NCBI RefSeq assembly: GCF_014633365.1 | Contig: NC_068339.1 | Coordinates: 1,059,001-1,123,000, forward strand | Direction: 5' to 3' | DNA length: 64,000 bases | DNA from: Diospyros lotus | Taxonomy: Eukaryota > Streptophyta > Magnoliopsida > Ericales > Ebenaceae | In this document: in pieces, positions 1 to 12,200 of the stretch | Layout: every line of letters begins with the position of its first letter | Position numbering within the stretch: the stretch's first letter is position 1 | The notes under the pieces: generated by a model | The model's input: the letters and a program-made list of their open reading frames with translations, nothing else | Told to the model about the DNA's origin: nothing | Databases searched by the model: none | Position numbers and translations under genes: made by a program

Positions 1-1190
1 TCCTTAATTTCATGTGCATACAAGGAACGGGTACCACTACATGACTTGCAACTCCTTAGGCACCTACTACTCAAGGTCTGCAACCCCGCTTTCTTGGTAA
101 TTAGCACTAGCAAGCAACCACCAAAACAAGATCATGAACATCAATACCCAATATACCCACAAGGGTTGGCTTGATGGTAAGAATTTATTATGGCCTCCTC
201 TGCGACCAGCTTCAAACCTCTCTTCAGGCAAGCCTACAAAAAAGATTTTTGTGTGCTTACCTGATGCGTAGGCTATTTCATGTGCTCAAAGAGTTTACCT
301 AATACAAACTCAAAGATTAGTGGCTGTAAGCTCTTATCAACAGCAAAAATAAAGAATGAGCATCATATTTAATATGACTTTGGGAAAAGGGGCTAGCACT
401 GCCAATGGCCAATTGCGATGGCCTTCAAGATGTGGAGTTGCCAGTAATAAGGATCTCTAAGTACCCATCACTCCAGCTATTCAACTCAATGGCTCCTACC
501 TCTTGGCAAGTGTTATCCACACACTTGAACAAAATCCAGAACTCTCCCTTTTTTATAATAACCCAGAACTCGGTCTAGCCATGTGAAATGCATATCAAAC
601 GTTACTCTTGCGAGATGACGATCAAATCAAATCTATGCACACGCCTTGTTTTTATACAGACAAATGTTGATCAAATTCCTAAAACCATTTGCCTTGGGCT
701 TAAACATAGTTGAGTTCCCGGTAATAGGAATCTCTATCAGCCCGCTTTAATTCAATCCTGGAACCACGCAACCCTCCCAGAAACCAAACTACCCATACCA
801 CGGTTCTAGATACTTTTGGTGTTTGAACTCTAAAGTCCGGTTACTGAAGATCACACATAGAATCGCAAAACATATATAATAATAGAAAAAACAAACAAGA
901 GGAAGCGTACATACAAACGCAAAACAGAACCCTGACGAAAAAGAATGAAGAAGAGATGAACAATCACCGTGAACGAGACCAGGAAGCGGCGGGCGGGCGG
1001 CAGCGCACGGCGGTGGAACTGGAGGCTGACGTTTTAGGGCTTGTGTTCTTACGGCTGCAAGATCCGAATGGGCTTGCGTGGGCTGGCTCTTGTAGATTAA
1101 TCGCGGACGAATTTTCGTATTGGGCTCAGCTACAACTTTAGCCCAAAATCTTATTCTCAAAATTCCCCTTATTTAGTTAATGTGGTATTA
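1..1190. other. Unresolved left edge, possible 5' part of a leftward gene
   Basis: No coding exon could be supported here. Positions about 950-1130 are GC-rich against an AT-rich surround. Read on the minus strand they resemble a plant 5' leader: pyrimidine-rich, followed by a TCAG near 918. The open frames in both directions (123 and 61 codons) are low complexity and match nothing I recognise. Positions about 430-500 and 710-775 look like a diverged direct repeat, sharing a run like GGTAATAAGGATCTCTA / GGTAATAGGAATCTCTA. This could be the leader and first intron of a gene running off the left edge, or old repeat sequence. Confidence is low. Confidence 0.2.
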
Positions 1191-1194
1191 GCCA

Positions 1195-1555
1195 AATTTA
1201 TATTTTATTTTTATATTTTTATATTTTTGGCATGTAATTATTTAAATTCTTTATTATTTCAAGTACATTTATATTTATATTTTCAAGTCAATTTAATTTC
1301 CATACTTTAACATTTTTTCATATGACAACTCGAACTTTACATTGTTTTGATTATATTCTTATACCTATATTTTTTAGTTAATTTAACCCTTATACTTTGA
1401 CATGAACAAAGTGTGACGGATAATTTGTCATATCACTTTATATATTTTTTACACATAAATTAAATTGACTAAAAAATATAAATATATGAATATAATTGAA
1501 ACAACGAAAAATTTGAATTGCCATATAAAAAAAGTCAAAATACATGTTATACATA
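1195..1555. repeat. AT-rich foldback MITE-like repeat
   Basis: The two halves are approximate inverted copies. On the left, words such as CAAGTCAATTTAATTT and CATATGACAACTCGAACTTT occur. On the right, TAAATTGACTAAAAAATA and AATTTGAATTGCCATAT occur. Similar arms recur near 3240-3350, 40085-40545 and 59220-59480, so this is a dispersed family. No coding capacity is seen. Exact ends and a target duplication were not resolved. Confidence 0.5.
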
Positions 1556-1836
1556 TTTCCCGCACCATTCTTTATGAGCTAGACTCAATCCAATAGGCCG
1601 TCCCAATCATCTAAAAGCCTAGTAGACCTAGCCAAGCTCATTAAGGCAAGCTCATATGTCGTTGGAATCCAAGCTCAAATCACAGCTCCCAGCAGAGCTC
1701 TCAGTGACACACTTAACAAGCTGCTAACAACGCTTCAAGTTTGCTAGCCTTACCAATCAACTCGTCGGTCAAACTATTAAGTTCACATAACAACATTGTT
1801 GCTGAATAACTGGAGATAGGAACCCACATACTTTTA

Positions 1837-2876
1837 AGGGTGTGTAATCGGTTATAACAGAACTGAACCGACCAAAAATCATGAACCGAACCAAACCAAA
1901 CTATATGTAGTAACCGAACCGAACCGATCGACTACCTTTAACAAACCGAATTAACTGAAATCGAATTAACCAAAATTGAAAGCGTGATAACCGAACCGAA
2001 TCGAAAACCGAACTGGAACACAAAATAAGCAAGAGACTGAACATTAGTTCGGCCTTGCTGTTGCCGCCGGCCACTTAGCCGGCCGGTAATTTCGATGATC
2101 GGAACCGATCATCGGATTCCCCAAACCACGATAACCCACATACCCGAAAATCAAAAGCATCTAATGGTTGAATATTAGTAGATCTAGGTTTCAATAAAAA
2201 ATAGAAGTAGCCAAAAAACTTACTGAATGGGCCATCGACGTCATCTTCGTCTTCATCTCCAGCCTTCGTCTTTGTCTTCGCCATCGGCGAGGGATGGTGG
2301 AGGGAGAGAAAAAGGACTCCCAATGAGGCGAGGGATGGAGAACACCGTCAGAAGGGACGACGACACTGTTAGAATGGACCGGCACAGCAGCACCATCAAA
2401 AGGGACGAAGATTCAAGAGAAAGCAACACATGAGAGTCTTAGGGACGTTGCAAATTCGCAGGGATAATGAGTGCAGTGTGCACCCCAGTTGAGAACATGA
2501 GAAGGATATGGGGATGAAGACCAGAACCTGCGTGGCATGGGGTGTCGCGCTTTATCAGAAGGAATGTGGGTTGCTTGGAGTGCCTTGCTCTGCCAGTCTG
2601 CGTGAAGGGTGCTGTATTTGCCAGAACTGGCGTGGGGTGTTGCGCGCGCGCGCGTGGGGGGGTGGTTCGGATGGATGAGGGGTTATGGGTTCGAGTATTT
2701 CGATTATTTCAAGTAAATAACCGACCCAAACACCGAAAATTGAATTTTTTTAAAAAAATTAATCAATTTTTTTTAAAAAAATAACCGAATCAAAATTTAA
2801 AAAAAAAATAACCGAACCAAATCGACAAGTTCAGTTCAGTTACTTCGGTTTAACCGAAGTTATGCTCACCCCTACC
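1837..2876. mobile_element. hAT-like non-autonomous element with CCGAACCGAA subterminal repeats
   Basis: Both ends are dense in AACCGAA/TTCGGTT words: about 1850-2020 on the left and 2700-2860 on the right, where they fall in hairpin orientation. The left tip reads AGGGTGTGTAATCGGTT. The right tip, read inward, is AGGGGTGAGCATAAC followed by TTCGG. Flanks TACTTTTA (1829-1836) and TACTTTAT (2877-2884) could be a decayed 8-bp target duplication. The interior (2220-2690) is GC-richer and holds short open frames that I do not recognise. It encodes no transposase, so it is probably a MITE mobilised in trans. Exact ends are uncertain. Confidence 0.5.
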
Positions 2877-2879
2877 TAC

Positions 2880-3245
2880 TTTATTTGATGCAAAACGGAT
2901 TCCTAGTAATACGGAGCCATATTCCCGATTTTATGGAGATGATAAGGATATCTTGTCCTCCATGATATCATCTCCACACTTTTATATTTTATGCAATTAC
3001 AAACACCCCTTACTATAAATAGGGGTCAATAACACCATTGTAAAATGAGAAAATACTGATAATACTATAATGTTATTATTTCGAAATATCCAGAGAACAG
3101 TCGTGGAGTAAGCATCGTTTTGGTCAAACCATGTAAAATTCCGTTGTCTTTGTTTCTACTTAATTCTTCCTCCTTGCATTTCGACTAATTTTTTCATTGC
3201 GGGCCTACGAATCACGAACGACTGAATTTGAATGTCGACAATATA
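2880..3245 (+). mobile_element. Probable Copia-type LTR remnant
   Basis: This stretch has the layout of a short plant Copia LTR. A TATA box within CTATAAATAGGGG lies at about 3013-3025. A leader with repeated AATACTGATAATACT-like runs follows, then a U5-like end that includes GTGGAGTAAGC and CAAACCATGTAAAATTCC. No second LTR, primer-binding site or coding domain is adjacent, so it is either solo or a fragment. The TG/CA ends and target duplication could not be fixed. Confidence 0.4.
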
Positions 3246-5057
3246 GATGGTTAAATTGACTCAAAAATCAAATTCAGAGATATAATCAGAATAATGAAAA
3301 ATTCAAATGACCACAATAGAAAAAGGTAAAAACACAAATATCAATTTGACCTATTACGATTTAATCAGATACTATCATATATTTTTTAAATTTTTATAAT
3401 ATTATAAAATAATAATATATATTAATGGCTTAAATATAATAATGTTATATTATTAAATTATGATACTATACTCATTATGATCCCAAATTTCTCATAGGCT
3501 AAATCATTCTATAAAATTACAATTTAGTTCAATCTAAATTATAATGTTTTGACATTTTTATTAACGAATATGTATTTAAGAAGATAAAATTATTAACCAC
3601 TCTTATTTTGTTTGTTATTATCAACAAGCGAATAAAAGACAACACATAATATTTCATCTGGTTTAATTTTTAAGTTTTGCGTCAAAATCCATCTCTAATA
3701 GATTCAATGGTTTTGCCACCATTTTTTTTAAAAAAAAATGTCTCAGATACTTAAGATAATTTTAAAAATCTGTATTAATGGACCGTAGATATGTTGTTAT
3801 TCTAAAATAGTCGAATTATAGTAACTTAATTTCGAGAATCTTGAAGAGATTTTTACTTTTACAAAATTTTTGCTAATCCAATGTATCCAAGTCTAAAAAA
3901 TTTAGATATAACTCTAAATATTCTAACTCAGATTGTCTATATAAAAAACAAATTTTAAGTATATTTATTAAATTTTAAATAATTTATTAGAGAAGGCTTA
4001 TGGAGATTGAGGAATTTGTATTGAGAACCTTATAATTTTAATAAATCGTTTTTGAATATTAATTGATTAATACTAATTAATTAGCATAACTATATCGTGC
4101 CCCCAGTGCCGATTATCAAATGGATTAATTATGCAAATTTGATAAAACTCCGGGACGAATTTGCTGAAGTTAAAGATAATGGGGGACTGAACAGAAAGTT
4201 TTGTAGCCAACGGGTGGAATATTAATGCCGAGAATGGCAAAATGGTCTTTTAGCGAGGCAATCTTGATTCGGATACGATTGTGTGACTCAGCAACAGGCG
4301 GGTAGGATTGTGATATCAAGCGAACACCGCCAAACAAGGCCCTGACCAAACCTTCGTTTTCTATGCGCTGTCGTGTACTGGTTAGGAAGCTGCTTCTTTG
4401 CTTTCTTCGTGTTTTATTAAGCTTGTTTGTTTAAAATTTTGTCGGCTTTAAACTCAACTTCGGGTTGAGCTTACCATTGAAGTCGTAAATAAATTATTTA
4501 TTATTGTGGTTAGAACACAATAAAAAAATTATTAATTAAAAGTATCATCGTTAATTCATCTTAACTTTATAAGAAAGATAACAATTAAAAAATGAATGAC
4601 AATTTTGATACAAATATTCTAATACTTAAATTAGATGAGAGATTATCTATTTATATAGGAACATATAATTTTTTCAAGATCTACTATAATTATAATTATA
4701 ACAAATGATATTTATTCTGATATTCATTAGAATTAAAATTATTATAAATAATATCTATCTTTTTAGCATAAATTTAAGAGAAATTCTCGAATATTATAGT
4801 TATTTAATTTATGTTTTGTTCGAAACTCTCTGATTAAGAAGAATTTTACATGACAGCTTACAATTTGAACATAAATAGTCCCCTCGTATAGGTCTCTAGA
4901 CCCATTGGTCTACTACCCTTCAATTGTGTAGGCAATTTTTGAGAGATCTATGCTTTCAATTGTCGAGAGGCGAAGGTTTCCTAATTTAACATCTCAGTCC
5001 TTTTGTTTAAAGTCTTACACTTTCCTGGCCTTGAGCTATTTGGGACGGGTTCTTTTG
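3246..5057. other. AT-rich intergenic sequence, no gene seen
   Basis: There are no supported exons. It is mostly A+T with scattered short homopolymers. Positions 3240-3350 resemble one arm of the AT-rich foldback family at 1195-1555. Positions 4080-4350 are less AT-rich but have no readable frame. I see no RNA gene or promoter here. Confidence 0.5.
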
Positions 5058-5062
5058 TATGA

Positions 5063-7676
5063 TATGGCACCTTGACCCACTATTGGGTGCTATCATAACT
5101 CACATTACAATCCTAATCTGTTACGAATGACGGTTATACCCTTACCAATATAAAGTATTAAAATAATGTGGGCATCTTGGGTGGGGTTCAGGTTTCGTCG
5201 CTTTCGATCAGCCAAGATCTCGAGAGTAAAATGCGTAGGCAGGGAAAACTCACATGAGTCTCGTACCTGATTAAGCCATTGGAGTATAATTCTAATTTCA
5301 AATAAACAAATACCAACATGCATAATAAATTATCTCAATCATCAAACATGTTTAAACATATCTCAGATTTCGACCGTAACTGACCGGTACAAGTTCCCTA
5401 CACCTGCTGGGTTTACTTATAGTGGGAACTTTAACTTGATTCCAGTTTACTTCTAGTTAAACCATAACTGTGACTTATGATTCACACACAATAAATATAT
5501 TACATGATTAACATAGGAGTTAACCCACACTTTCACTATCAACGGTCACTGCCAACTGGCGGCCAGTGTCGGACCTGAGTTTTTGGGGCCTTGAGGCGAG
5601 ACGTGAAAATGGGCCCCGAATTATATAATAAAATCTAAAAAATAAATAAATATTTATACCATAAGAATAATTTTTTTTTAAATTACCAATTAAAAATTAC
5701 CATAAACGAAACGAAACGAATGATACTACCATAAACGAAACGAAATGAAGAAGTAACTAACCGATGAAAGTTGAAGTAGATCTGAAGTTAGAGCATCTGA
5801 GAAGCAGATCTAATTTGATGACCCAATCGACAATCAAGAGGTAGCGAGCCACCGGCCACAACCCACAAGGGCGAGCGACGAAGGGCGATGGCGAGCCAGC
5901 GACCGAGCAGAGTAGCGAGAGGCAATGCTTGCTGGGCGAGCGCCCGAGCAGCGAGCCACCGGCCACGAGGGTGAGGCAAGTCCCTGAGGACAAGCCATCG
6001 CCGATCGAGCAGCGAGATGCGAGAAAGCGATGGCGAGGTTGAAAGGCGAGGAGCAGCAAGAAGAGAGAGAGGCAGCGAGCTACCGGCAACGGAGCAGTAG
6101 TGAGAAGTGAGAGCGAGGGCGAAAGCGAGGCGCGACGGAGCCAAAGAAGTAGGGCTAAGGTAGCGAGTGAAAGAGAGAGAGGGAGAAGGGTCGCGAGAAG
6201 GGGGGGCGAGGGCGAGGCGCGAGCCGAGCGACGGAGCCAAATAGGTAGGGTTAAGGTAGCAAGCGAAAGAGAGAGATGGAGAAGGGTCGCAAGAAGGGGA
6301 TGGGCGGGCGGAGAAAGCATGGGGCCTGAGTTGTGAAATTTTCATGAGCCCCTAATTGTGAAATTTACATGGGCCATTTTCAATTAATGGGCCCCTAAAT
6401 TGTTGAATTTCCATGGGCCCTGAGGCAGCTGCCTCATGGGCCTCATGGAAGGTCCGGCTCTGCTGGCGGCTCATCTAACAGCACCGCCTTTCCCTTCTCG
6501 AATCCCGAGCCACCTGCTGGGTTAGTGGAAAAAATATAGGGGTGAGTCTCGGGGACTCAGTAAGGGTAATATGAGTTGCAGTAAATTAAAATGCATGGCA
6601 ATTATAGAATAATGTGAAGTGTATCATGCATGCAGCCATGTCCACCTCACCCTAATTTGGATTTTGGTGGCCCCACTGGTTCCATTAAGGACCTCATCTC
6701 GAGACTCATATGGCCCAAATCTACAGTCACATGCCTAGACACTTCTCCCACAGTCTAATACAAGCCATGCTCAAATAAATTTACTCGCAAATCATAATAA
6801 ACCTTATCGCACACTAACCACTTGCTTTGCGTCAGTTTCACGTCTCAATTTCCTATACAATTATAAAATAAAATATTTTAATTTAATACTCAGTTAATTT
6901 TAATTATTACTGTTACATTGCTAAATAATATAATTAAACATGTGATTAATCTTTAATTAACGCTATTAAATAAATTTAAAATATTTGTATACCTCGCATA
7001 TATGCAGACAGAATTTCGGTGTGCTAAAATTTACAGCATTTAACAGCAGTGAAAACATTGTTATTTATAAGCAAAGAAGGGAGGAAATTCGGCGGGGGTG
7101 AAATGCTGGGGCCTAAGGGAGGCCCCAGATGCTTCCATGTGGCAGCAAGAGGGTGATGGAGAGTGGCTGGGTGATGGGACACGGCCGCACCACGTGGTGT
7201 GGCCTGGGCGCGCAAGAAGCGCGTGACTGGTGTGCATGGGGGCCAGATAACGCCCCGAAACAGCGCCGTTTGGCACCTGGAATTGGCTGGAATTAATTCT
7301 AACTAAAATATCGCCCAAGCCTTTGCGCGGATTCAATCCTGCGCCTACCCAGTGGCCTCCCACTCGCGCGACCTCTCTCGCGCTGCCTCTCGCCCTCAAA
7401 CAATATGCATGCCCAATTAATTTTAAGGTGATCTAGGGCTATTTCCGAAAATCACACCACAGCCCCCAATCTTCCAGAATTCACACACACAACCCCCACA
7501 TCTCATTTTCCTTATTTCACCTACACCCTAAAATTTTCAAAAACTCATTAATTTGACTTATTCTTTTTTTTTTCCACTGTTTCTATAAATATCCCTATAA
7601 CTTTAATTCTTTAATAAATCACAAATTACCATAAACCCAATAATTTATTATTTTTTTCAAAGTCTAGAGTGTTACA
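5063..7676 (+). mobile_element. Solo LTR (copy 1), split by a nested hAT element
   Basis: This is an LTR without any internal domain, flanked by a perfect 5-bp target duplication TATGA (5058-5062 and 7677-7681). It ends in TGTTACA. The first bases read TATGGCACC where the sister copy reads TGTAATGCC, so the initial TG has probably decayed. Without the nested insertion and its 8-bp duplication it is about 1707 bp, against 1727 bp for the copy at 37292-39018. The two share long collinear blocks, for example GGGTGGGGTYCAGGTTTCGTCG, TCATAGTGGGAAC/TTATAGTGGGAAC and GGGGACTCAGTAA. Its family is not identified. It arose by LTR-LTR recombination of a full element. Confidence 0.82.
5564..6462. mobile_element. 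Non-autonomous hAT element nested in solo LTR 1
   Basis: This 899-bp element is bounded by imperfect 13-bp terminal inverted repeats, CAGTGTCGGACCT at the left and CAGAGCCGGACCT read inward from the right. It is flanked by a perfect 8-bp target duplication CTGGCGGC (5556-5563 and 6463-6470). CA..G termini and an 8-bp duplication are diagnostic of the hAT superfamily. The interior (about 5800-6330) is GC-rich purine-biased sequence, with a 96-bp tandem repeat unit (copies begin near 6133 and 6229) and repeated GCGAGCCACCGGCCAC words. Long open frames on both strands follow from that composition and from the multiple-of-3 period, and none resembles a transposase. Confidence 0.85.
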
Positions 7677-7681
7677 TATGA

Positions 7682-9242
7682 TATCACCAAAAGTTTATAA
7701 ATTATTTTGGAGCTTTTGATCTTTTATTTATGACACGTCATCCATAATTTTGTTAAGCTCAAACTTAACTTATTTGTGTTAAATAAATAATAAATATTTG
7801 TTTATTACTTTTATTTTAGAGACTCGTTTGAAGTTCAATTTCATATTTGTTTATACATGTATATGGAAAAATTGAGGCCCACCTAAAAAATATTTTCAAG
7901 CATAACGAAGCTTCCGGGCATGATTAAGAGTTTTCAGGCATAAGGGACTTTCTGGGCACAATTAAAAGATTTCGGGCACAAGAGACCTTATGGGCAAGAT
8001 AAGAAGTTTTTGGGCACAATGGACCTTTCGGGCATGACAAGGAGTTTTTCGGGCACAATGGACCTCCGGGCAAGATAAGAGGTTTTCGGGTATGATTGAC
8101 CTTTCAGGCATTGGGGAGCTTTCGGCCAAAGCTAGAGACTTTTTTGGGCATTGTGTACATTTTCGAGCAAGAATGATACTTTTCAAGCAAATGACCATTT
8201 CTAGATTATTGACACGTGTCCCTTAAAAGGATCATTGGACATCGTGCCCTATAAATATCTTGCTACAGGATCAAGCAAGAGAACTTTTCTGCATCTGGTA
8301 ACTTCTAAACACTTAATTGATTTATATTACATGAACAATATTTTTCGTGGTATTGATTTGATCGTCGGAGGGCCTCCGTGGAAAAAGACTCTCGTAAACC
8401 TTCTAACTTGTGTTTGTGATTTGTGGCAATATTGCTTCAGTAGATTTGTTTCTAGATATACTTTTTAGACATATCTTTGAGGTGTAGTTTTCGGGTATAC
8501 CTTCAGGGCGTACATTCGAGAAATATCTTCAAATCGTACTTTCAGAGCATACCTTTAAGACACATTTTCAAGACATACTCCTAAGACGCACCCCTAAGGC
8601 GTTGACATTGCTACTTTCAAATAATTTTCTATCACCCTAGATCTTTCTCACCTCACAAAATTTCAATTGTTGTATTTTAAGCAACAATAATATATAATAA
8701 ATAAATTATTATATTTTAATACATATTTAAATTGAAAAGCATTACCTTAATTCATCTACTCTTAAGGAGTATTTATAATGATGGATACCACCGTTAATAA
8801 ATATATAAAAAATAAAATATATTTATTAAATTTATTTTTAATACCAAAACAAACTAATTAGTTTATACATTTATTGTTGTTTTAACATTGTTTTACAACA
8901 ATAGTATTAATTAATATTGTAATTTATCTAATTAAGACCTAAACAGCATGTGGGAGCGTAAACCAAACGGTTGAATTTGTCTTTGGAGGGTAAAACCGGA
9001 ATTTCAAGTAGCCAACGGAGCGTGCTGAAATAGCGCAAGCAAGCTATCCGCTCTGGCGTATATGATTTGGATTCCAACAGCTCTTTCGTCTTCATCACTC
9101 TTCACACTTCTTCATGCCCCACTTCTTCATGCCCCACAAATTATTGTACTGATTCACATGTTCATCTGTATTTCCGATTCTTATACACCAGTCCTTTGGT
9201 AATAATCCTGCAATTGCGAGCAAGGTCATTTGATTCTCTGCA
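7682..9242. other. Spacer upstream of the fusion gene, with degenerate repeats
   Basis: Positions 7880-8200 hold a degenerate minisatellite built on words like TTTCGGGCACAATGGACC and TTTTCGGGCATGA at a spacing of about 18-37 bp. Positions 8480-8610 hold a second, shorter-period degenerate array (TTCAGGGCGTAC, TTTAAGACAC, TCCTAAGACGCACC). Between them lies a promoter-like block: ACACGTGT (8212-8219) and CTATAAATAT (8249-8258). This layout could be an old LTR, but its ends are not definable. From about 8945 the composition shifts to the likely promoter and 5' leader of the gene starting at 9243. Confidence 0.4.
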
Positions 9243-12200
9243 ATGGCGTCCAAGAGCAGTGTTGGGTTCGTTGGTTTGGAGGCGGTAAGCTTGGAATTGG
9301 CCGCTTCACTCCTTCGCTCTGGCTACGACGTCAAAGCCTTCGAGGTATGCTCTCAACTTTTCCCTACCCATTTCCTGATTTTCGGAATCCACTCGTGAAT
9401 TTGATTCACTTCATGTTTGACCAAACCCTGGTGGGTTGGGAGTTTGGAATTGCGGGTATGTGTTTTGGCAAATTCAGCCGGTTTGGAAATTTATTCGCAA
9501 ATCACTCTCGTCTCTTGCACTTTTGTGTTCGAATCAGAGATGGGATTGATGGCATTGATATGGAGAAGGAGCGTGATTCCGTGGGTTTTGTTAAAATATA
9601 TTGTTAGTGTCTAACAGAGATTACCAGCTGTAAAATGGGAAGTAACAAGACTGCAAATTAACTTTAACGGATATTTTTGGATGATTCGTCGTGTAGTGCC
9701 TTTACATTCATGTCATTTCCTTTTCATTTGTCAATTTTGGATTCAAAATTTGCGATAAAAAATTTAGTATATGTATATATATATATATTAACTTAAATTG
9801 AACGGGTACGGGGGATGGATATCCGAACGAGTATGGAGATGGAGGATTGAATATAATATCCGACGGTCAAGACTAAAGGTATGGAATATGGGTATTATGA
9901 AGGGGGTACGGGTACAAGGGAAGGTGCATTCAGTCCATGCTCAGTCCATTGCCATCCGATGATAAATGTGCTGTGTTTGATGGTGTCATAAAAAGATGTG
10001 ATATTATTATACTTTATTAAGATGATGAAGGATCCGAGGTTTGCTTTTGTGTCATTGACAACTTAATTTCGAGCTTTATTAACGGTATTTATTTTGAGAA
10101 TTTCTGAAAAGTGCATCAAGTCTTTGATATGGCATGATATGGTTAACGAAGTACCAAAAGTTATGGACTGAAACATCTTTTTTCTCTATATATCTCTGTA
10201 GTTCTGTCGGCACAAAAAGATTAGATGTTATAATTTATAATATAGAAAGTGTGGAGTATAATAGGAGAATATCTAGACAAGTGTCATAATGCATCAATAT
10301 ATTAGTTCAAGCATACATATGTATTTTATATACTTGGATTCTTCAGAAATTTTTTGCTAGGTGATTCATTTTTGTATCAAACACTTCAAAAGTATGAATA
10401 TTTGTCACAAAAGGGATATGTGGGACTAGAAAAGTTTTCTTTCTGAATTCTGAGAAATAATTGTCAATAAAAAGAATTTATAATAATACATTTGTTAATT
10501 CATTTTATTAGCTTGCTGTTTACTTTAAATCACTTGCATGCCACCATTTCTTTGGCATATGTTCAAAGTCGCTACTTCATTCACCTTTCTCATGTGTACT
10601 TATTTCATGTTATCATTCCAACAATTTAAATGTTGATTTACACTTGGTCTATCTGCAGCCATGTAGCAGCGCTTTACTGGATGAAGTCATCAAGCAAGGT
10701 GGAATTAGATGCGACAACCTTATAGAAGCTGGGAAAGGTGAATTATTTATTGACTCTCTGGTTATCTGTTTTGTTATTCAGATTTTGTTTTCCCCTTGTG
10801 TTTAAGCTAAGTGGATCCTATTGCTTTGCTTCTCAAAACAAAGGTAGAAGTTTCTGCTAAAATTCTTTTGCCTTATCTCATTTCTATGCATGCAGATGTT
10901 GCAGCTTTGGTTGTATTGATATCTCATGCAGATCAAATAAATGACCTATTTTTTGGTCATGAGAGTGCTTTGAAAGGTTCTTATTAGATCCTTTACACTT
11001 TCTGAATTAATAAGTGAGCTTTTTGGTTGATTTTTGGACTATTTTTTTAATATGCAGGTCTGCATGAAGATACAATCCTCATTCTTCATACAAGCATATT
11101 ACCTGCTGATATCCAGAAACTGGAGAAGCGTCTCAAAGGTAATTAATATCTTGATGAGTATTTATTTTTTAAACACCATAGCATGTTTCATATAGGTTCA
11201 ATCACTTACAGTGAAAAAATATTCAATGCTCTTTATTCTCTCAAAGAACCACATTCTATGCCTTTAATTCTCTCTCTCTTGCTTTGCCTAGTTTTTGTGG
11301 GATGCCATTGTAGTCTTTTACCAGTTAGTTTCAAATATTTAGACGCCTGACAATTATTGTGATAATTTTTTTTTCTTTTATTGTTGTTTCTTGAATTTTG
11401 TCAAGATTTACTATAGAATTCCATGCTATTGTTTTCTCAAAATTTCCATTTCTTCATTTTTGTCAAGATTTACCATCGAATTCCATATTAATTCCTTTCT
11501 CAAATTTTCCATTTCTTGATTTTTGTAAAGATTTACTATAGAATTCCATACTCATTTTTTCCTCAAAAATATTCCATGATGACAGTGGTAATCATTTTGC
11601 AATTCTTTTATGCAGCATTGTGGTCGTCACTTAGTTATTACTTGGTGGTGGTGGTGTGAAATTTTTGCTCGTTTTACAAGAATCAATTTTGTGAAAAACA
11701 ATTTTGCAATAATAACTCTTGATTGAGATTCTACTTCATAGATGCTCCAAATTTCTACTTCTTCAATCATGAATTCTAGTTCTCCAATCACCTTTATCTG
11801 TTGTCTTATCTTTTATAAAGCCCTTATAACTCATATCATAACCAAGAGTCTTCCAACAAATTTTTCTTGGTCTCCTGTACCTCTTTTGGTAAAGACTTGT
11901 TGTATTCCATTTGCTCTTCTATAGGAACCTTTATTGGTTGCCAAGCCATATTAACCATGCCTCATGTTTCTTATCTTCAACAGGAGCCATATTAATCATC
12001 TAACTCACTGAGGGAGGGCCTAGTTAATTAGTCAACCTTGTGTGTGTTTTATCATGCTTTCTATGAGTTTCAAGCAACCCTTCAGGAGGCAATGCATGAT
12101 AAGTGTAGTTTTAATACTATTTTCCATTCATTGGGCTTGTAGCATTGAGATATGAAATGGTTTATGTTTAAGTATTTCTTCTTATCCTCAGCTCTTCTGT

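Noticed and set aside
789..1160. Minus-strand frame of 123 codons near the left edge
   Set aside because: Low-complexity translation ending in a hydrophobic and aromatic run with no family resemblance. Better explained as leader or non-coding sequence.
2075..2784. Several 60-82 codon frames between 2075 and 2784
   Set aside because: All fall inside the hAT-like element, overlap one another on both strands and show no recognisable domain.
5757..6345. Two overlapping minus-strand open frames of 187 and 185 codons
   Set aside because: Both lie in the GC-rich tandem interior of the hAT element, are low complexity (Ser/Leu/Pro/Arg-rich), lack any domain, and remain open because the repeat period is 96 bp.
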